Part shown: positions 60,547-64,000 of the stretch, one piece after another
How the letters are laid out: every line of letters starts with the position of its first letter
How positions within the stretch are numbered: the stretch's first letter is position 1
Assembly: GCF_900141745.1 (NCBI RefSeq)
Contig: NZ_FSRM01000001.1
Span: forward strand, 2,542,001-2,606,000
Origin: Paraburkholderia phenazinium
GTDB lineage: Bacteria; Pseudomonadota; Gammaproteobacteria; Burkholderiales; Burkholderiaceae
Direction of reading: 5' to 3'
Length of the DNA stretch: 64,000 nt
Notes under the pieces: generated by a model
The model's input: only the letters and a program-made list of their open reading frames with translations
What the model was told of the DNA's origin: nothing
The model's database searches: none
Translations under genes and position numbers: made by a program

Positions 60547-61670
60547 GCACTCTGCGCATTGGCATCACGATTGGCTTGCACCACGAGGCGGAGACGCTGT
60601 GGAATAACGGCATCAAGCAGAATGCAGCGTTTCTTGCCGAGGCGCTGCGGCATTGTCCGCAGGTCGCGCGGGTGGTGCTCGTGAACACCACGGCGGTCGC
60701 CATTACCGCTGCGCTGCCGTGGGATCAGGTCCGCTATCCCACGCTATCGTTCGAGACGGCGAAAGACGATCTCGATGTGCTGATCGAACTCGGCGGCCAG
60801 ATCGACGCCGCGCAAACCGAATACCTGAAGCAGCGCAACGTGCGGCTCGTATCGTACTGCTGCGGCTTCGAATATGTTCACGCGATGGAATCAGTGTTGT
60901 TCCGCAAGCCGGCGTGGGGCGACACGCTGTTCGTCAATCAGCGCTACGACGACATCTGGATCATTCCGCAGGTCGCGAATATCAGCCGGTCATATTTCGA
61001 GGTATTGCGCCGGCAGTCCGGCCGGGTCGTGCCGTTTGTCTGGAGTCCGATGTTTCTGGATGAACGCGTCGAAGGTCTGCTGCACGCAGGTCAGTACCAG
61101 CCGCACGACGGTGCGCGGCGCCTGAGTGTGATGGAGCCGAACATCAACGTAGTGAAGTTCTGCCTGTACCCGGCGTTGATTGCCGAGCTCGCCTATCGCA
61201 GGTGTCCTGAGCGGATCGCCCTGCTGCAGGTGACGAATGCCGGGCAGATCGCGCGGGAAAGCCTCGATTTCATCGCCCTCATGAACCAGCTCGATATCGT
61301 CCGCGATCACAAGGCGGTATTCCTCGGCCGGCACGACACCCCGGTGTTTCTGGCCGAAAACACCGATATCGTCATTTCCCATCAGCTCGAAAATCCGCTG
61401 AACTACTTTTACCTTGAAGTGTGCTGGCAGGGTTACCCGCTGATCCACAACGCCTCGCTATGCCGCGACCTTGGGTACTACTACGAAGGCAACGATGCCG
61501 ACGAAGGCGCGCGCCGGGTGGTGGAGGCGATCGAGACACACGACGCGCACGCATCCTGGTACCGCGAACAACAGCGCGGCCTGATTGCGCGCTATCTGCC
61601 GGACGACCGGCAACTGGTGGCGACGTACGGCGCATTGCTTGACGATCTGCTGGCGCGGCCGGTCCGCTAA
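60543..61670 (+). CDS. DUF2827 protein, putative glycosyltransferase (copy 3)
   Basis: A 375-residue paralogue: LRIGITIGLHHEAETLWNNG at the start, SYCCGFEYVHAMES in the middle and CWQGYPLIHNASLCRDLGYY with EGNDADEGA at the end. All three copies share W-x-NG-x-x-QN near residue 20. The gene ends in a 15-bp hairpin that includes its stop codon. Sequence divergence among the copies is large, so the triplication is old. Confidence 0.82.
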   Translation: MSTLRIGITIGLHHEAETLWNNGIKQNAAFLAEALRHCPQVARVVLVNTTAVAITAALPWDQVRYPTLSFETAKDDLDVLIELGGQIDAAQTEYLKQRNVRLVSYCCGFEYVHAMESVLFRKPAWGDTLFVNQRYDDIWIIPQVANISRSYFEVLRRQSGRVVPFVWSPMFLDERVEGLLHAGQYQPHDGARRLSVMEPNINVVKFCLYPALIAELAYRRCPERIALLQVTNAGQIARESLDFIALMNQLDIVRDHKAVFLGRHDTPVFLAENTDIVISHQLENPLNYFYLEVCWQGYPLIHNASLCRDLGYYYEGNDADEGARRVVEAIETHDAHASWYREQQRGLIARYLPDDRQLVATYGALLDDLLARPVR

Positions 61671-61703
61671 GCCTTTAAGGCGCCATTAGCGCCTTAAAGG
61701 CTT
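61669..61703. terminator. 15-bp perfect hairpin closing the adhesin/DUF2827 locus
   Basis: Positions 61669-61683 pair perfectly with 61689-61703 around CATTA; the stem begins inside the TAA stop codon. There is no T-run, so it may need Rho or serve as a 3'-end stabiliser. Confidence 0.7.
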
Positions 61704-61805
61704 GTGCACTTGCACGATGCGGTTAGCCGATTTTGATTAGAATCGGATATCAAACGCCTGTGCCTGGCACTCTTCAGGGCGTTCGCTTTCCGCAGGAGCC
61801 GTACC

Positions 61806-62828
61806 GTGTGGCATCTTCCGACCGCTATTCCCCCTGCGCTGTGCGCTTGGGTGGTTTTCATGAGTGTGCTGATCACGCAACTCGGCGCGCCGGTGCCGGC
61901 CGCGCCTATGCTGATTCTCGCGGGCACCATGGCTGCCGTCGGCGAGGTGTCCTACTCCAGCGTGTTTTTCGCCGCCGTATGTGCCACCGTGCTGGCGGAC
62001 GTCCTGTGGTTCACCACTGGCCGCTTGCGCGGCAGACGGATGCTGAATTCGCTGGTGCGCTTTTCACTGTCGTTCGACGCCGCAGTGCGACTTGCGCGCA
62101 ACATCCTGGAGCGCCACGGCGCGCCGATTCTCGCGTTGGCTAAATTCATCCCCGGTATCGGCCTGATCGCCGCACCGTTGCTCGGCACCACCAGCATCGA
62201 TGCGCGTGTTTTCCTGTTCTGGGACATCTTGGGCGCCGCGTTATGGGCGGGTGTCTGGCTGGTCGGCGGCGCGGCGCTGCACGACTGGATCGCGCAAGGC
62301 GTGCAACTCGTGCGCCAGAACGGCGCCACGGTGTTCGACGTTTTCGCCGTGGTGGCCGTGCTGTTTGTCGGCTATCGCTGGGTGCGACGGTTTCAGTTTC
62401 GTCGTTGGCTGGCGGAGATTCGCATCAGCCCCGAGCAGCTTGACGAGCTGATGAAGTCAAGCGCGCCGCCGCTTATCTTCGATGCGCGGCCTCCGGAAGT
62501 GCGGGCGAAGGAAGCGTATCGGATACCGGGCGCGCGTGCCCTCGATCTCGATTCGCCAGAGCAACTCGATGAGAAACTGCGCGGGCGTCCGATCGTGGTG
62601 TATTGTGTCTGCCCGAATGAAGCCACGGCGAAGCGGATCGTCGCGCAGCTGCGTCGAAAGAACATTCACCATGTCCAGGCGCTCAAGGGCGGTCTCGATG
62701 CCTGGGAGCGCCGCGGTTATCCGGTCGAGCCGCTGTCGGCGGATTTTCATGCGCCGCGCGACGAGAATGGCGAGTTCGATCCGGTGCTCGACAGCGAATA
62801 CACAGTAAGGGCACGCATGACGAAGTGA
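61806..62828 (+). CDS. DedA-family membrane protein fused to a rhodanese domain
   Basis: A 340-residue protein. Residues 1-200 are a DedA/SNARE-associated domain with several TM helices and FIPGIGLIAAPLLG, the DedA signature region; DedA proteins are linked to lipid carrier flipping and envelope homeostasis. Residues about 210-310 form a cytoplasmic rhodanese domain with the active-site loop VVYCVCPNEATAKR, its Cys present. GTG 61806 has CAGGAG upstream. The fusion suggests redox or sulfur-dependent control of the membrane part. It is not obviously tied to the DUF2827 genes. Confidence 0.88.
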   Translation: MWHLPTAIPPALCAWVVFMSVLITQLGAPVPAAPMLILAGTMAAVGEVSYSSVFFAAVCATVLADVLWFTTGRLRGRRMLNSLVRFSLSFDAAVRLARNILERHGAPILALAKFIPGIGLIAAPLLGTTSIDARVFLFWDILGAALWAGVWLVGGAALHDWIAQGVQLVRQNGATVFDVFAVVAVLFVGYRWVRRFQFRRWLAEIRISPEQLDELMKSSAPPLIFDARPPEVRAKEAYRIPGARALDLDSPEQLDEKLRGRPIVVYCVCPNEATAKRIVAQLRRKNIHHVQALKGGLDAWERRGYPVEPLSADFHAPRDENGEFDPVLDSEYTVRARMTK

Positions 62829-62878
62829 TGCGCCTGTGCCGGCGCGCTACACACAACATAACGATTTCCGGGGCCCTC

Positions 62879-63361
62879 ATGTCCAGTACGCAACACCTCC
62901 ATCTGCTCAATCAGCTTGCCGAGATGCCGGTATTTCTGGAAAAGGCGTTTGCCGGCATGTCGCGTGAGCTGCTGGTACGCATGCCTGCCGAGGATAATTC
63001 GCCGCTGATCGAGCATCTGTGGCATCTGAAAGATTGCGAAAGCGATCTGTATGGACCGCGTATCGAGCGCGTGCTGAACGAAGACCGGCCGACTCTCCTG
63101 CCCATGGACGTCAGCGGCTGGCCGGTCGAGCGCGGCTACCATTCGCGCGACGGCGACCAGGCGATCCAGGAGTTCAGTGCGTTGCGTCACAAACTCATCG
63201 AGCAGTTGCGAGCCACCGAGCTCGCGTCGTTCGAGCGGGTCGGAGTTCGCACTGACGGTCATGAGGTTGGCGTCTACCGTCTGGCCGAGCAACTCGCCGA
63301 TCACGACCGGGACCATCGCTGGCGCATGAGCGCAATCCTGCGCGAGTATCTGGAACGCTAA
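62879..63361 (+). CDS. DinB-like four-helix protein
   Basis: A 160-residue protein of the DinB/YfiT superfamily. Possible metal-binding His residues are in IEHLWHLKDCESDLYG and LADHDRDHRWRMS, placed as in thiol-transferase members of the family. ATG 62879 is taken from family-like length; no strong ribosome site is seen. It lies 50 bases after the DedA-rhodanese gene on the same strand. Role unknown, perhaps a thiol-dependent transferase. Confidence 0.75.
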   Translation: MSSTQHLHLLNQLAEMPVFLEKAFAGMSRELLVRMPAEDNSPLIEHLWHLKDCESDLYGPRIERVLNEDRPTLLPMDVSGWPVERGYHSRDGDQAIQEFSALRHKLIEQLRATELASFERVGVRTDGHEVGVYRLAEQLADHDRDHRWRMSAILREYLER

Positions 63362-63445
63362 GCCAGACCGTCCGACGCGCCGGACGACAGCGTCGGCGCA
63401 ACTCGGGCTTTCCCAAACCGCGACACGTGTGTCACTATCTCGTAC

Positions 63446-63550
63446 ATGAGCCCACGTAACGTTCCATTCCGGTCGCACCATCATCACGGCAGCAGTCCGT
63501 TGCGCCGTGGTTCGTTACGTCTCATAGCAGCGAAGCCTGGAACCCACTGA
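63446..63550 (+). CDS. Candidate histidine leader peptide upstream of the HisS-like gene
   Basis: An ATG-to-TGA frame of 34 codons contains four consecutive His codons (CAC CAT CAT CAC, 63476-63487), followed by a basic stretch. No ribosome site is visible, but a -10-like CACTAT (63433-63438) would put transcription start near the ATG, so it may be leaderless. The frame is followed by a stem-loop over its stop and a strong terminator before a histidyl-tRNA-synthetase-like gene, the layout of his attenuators. Confidence 0.55.
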   Translation: MSPRNVPFRSHHHHGSSPLRRGSLRLIAAKPGTH

Positions 63551-63560
63551 GTTCCTCGCT
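63529..63560 (+). promoter_or_regulatory. Stem-loop over the leader stop codon
   Basis: AGCGA (63529-63533) pairs with TCGCT (63556-63560), and GGAAC (63539-63543) with GTTCC (63551-63555). It overlaps the stop of the His-rich frame. It may be the pause or protector hairpin of an attenuator. Confidence 0.45.
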
Positions 63561-63575
63561 CATGCGAAAACGACC

Positions 63576-63601
63576 AAGGCGCCTATGGCGCCTTTTTTTT
63601 A
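63576..63601 (+). terminator. Strong intrinsic terminator just before the HisS-like gene
   Basis: AAGGCGCC (63576-63583) pairs perfectly with GGCGCCTT (63587-63594) and runs into eight or more T residues. It sits 26 bases ahead of the HisS-like start. GCGCC at 63502-63506, just after the His codons, could pair with GGCGC of its left arm and act as antiterminator. Confidence 0.88.
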
Positions 63602-63626
63602 TTTCATCATCCTTAGGAGTTCAGTC

Positions 63627-64000
63627 ATGACCATGATCCGTGGAACGCGTTTTATCGTCGGTGAAGAAGCGGCGCAAGCCCGTGCGCTGGAGAACCGCTT
63701 CCGGAGCTACCTTCATTGATGCCGGCGCGGAAGAGGCCATCGTTCCTGCGTTGTGGTCGCAGGATACGTTCGTGCAGAAGGCGGGCGGCAGCGAAATCAT
63801 TGGCCAGATGTGGGCCTTCCCGGACAAGAAAGGCCGGCCCTGTTGCCTGATTCCCGAGGCAACCGCGCTCTTTCAGGAGCGATGTCAGGAACTGCTCGAA
63901 CGCCGCAAGGAACGCATGCTGTTTTACGTGGCTCGCTGTTACCGCTATGAACGGCCCCAGGCCGGACGGTACCGCGAATTCGTGCAACTGGGCTTCGAGT
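63627..64000 (+). pseudogene. Histidyl-tRNA-synthetase-like gene, frameshifted and cut by the window end
   Basis: TTAGGAG precedes ATG 63627. The first frame (MTMIRGTRFIVGEEAAQARA) stops at TGA 63717 after 30 codons. From about 63712 the next frame continues without interruption as FIDAGAEEAIVPALWSQDTF and beyond, with class II synthetase motifs: LIPEATALFQERC and RCYRYERPQAGRYREFVQLG, as in HisS/HisZ. Dropping one C at 63710-63711 restores a single frame (RFRSYFIDAGAEE). It is a real frameshift, a sequence error, or less likely a recoding site. It may be a HisS paralogue rather than the housekeeping enzyme. Confidence 0.75.

Noticed and set aside
63362..63626. T-box riboswitch before the HisS-like gene
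   Set aside because: No T-box consensus is seen. A His-codon leader with terminator explains the region better.

Overview
The window is chromosomal DNA of a high-GC betaproteobacterium, most likely Burkholderia sensu lato (Paraburkholderia-like). The signs are very GC-rich codon use, Burkholderia-type small families (DUF4148, DUF2844, DUF3443, DUF2827, DUF2795, PGDYG), many LysR, LacI, TetR, AraC and Lrp regulators, and a Burkholderia-type trimeric autotransporter. I see no rRNA, tRNA, CRISPR array, insertion sequence or prophage. Almost all genes look like resident chromosomal genes. The lower-GC stretches are 39165-39966 and 52142-53041.

Layout. 1-8400: a tail that may belong to a class A penicillin-binding protein, a late lipid A acyltransferase, and a three-gene RND efflux operon facing a TetR repressor across a shared operator. 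8400-19250: regulators (LysR, AraC, LysR), a GNAT acetyltransferase, a cupin, a C45-type Ntn hydrolase, a ClC-CBS channel, a GST and a YeiH-type exporter. 19280-23900: a 2-ketogluconate operon kguK-kguT-kguD-ptxS with a PtxS-like operator on its promoter. 24000-32100: a YhfC-type membrane protein, small unknowns, a LysR gene, an Lrp-saccharopine dehydrogenase-like pair, an orphan cydX next to a P-loop kinase, a lipoprotein and CorA. 32300-36200: a ribose-type ABC operon whose ATPase gene survives only as a remnant, plus its LacI regulator. 36290-39160: a chemoreceptor with a FliA-type promoter and a CheR/CheB tether, and a hydratase. 39970-45020: the prkA-yeaH-spoVR stress operon. 45290-45850: a Doc-type toxin with a small antitoxin that carries a Fic-inhibition-like motif. 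46070-51270: DUF4148-type secreted proteins, cbpA-cbpM, and a DUF2844-DUF3443 pair. 51300-61700: a degenerate EAL protein, a 1678-residue trimeric autotransporter, and three translationally coupled DUF2827 paralogues. 61800-64000: a DedA-rhodanese fusion, a DinB-like protein, and a histidyl-tRNA-synthetase-like gene.

Three things deserve attention first. (1) The HisS-like gene at the right edge is preceded by a 34-codon reading frame with four consecutive His codons and then a strong terminator, the layout of a histidine attenuator; the gene itself is frameshifted. (2) The autotransporter has a very Ser/Thr-rich stalk and is followed by three coupled DUF2827 genes with glycosyltransferase-like features, a candidate adhesin-glycosylation locus. 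(3) Several partnerships are broken or recombined: a sugar transporter without its ATPase, a cydX without cydAB, and a Doc toxin with a VbhA-like antitoxin motif. Two unexplained, strongly foldable intergenic elements (8644-8737 and 32133-32198) may be structured RNAs.
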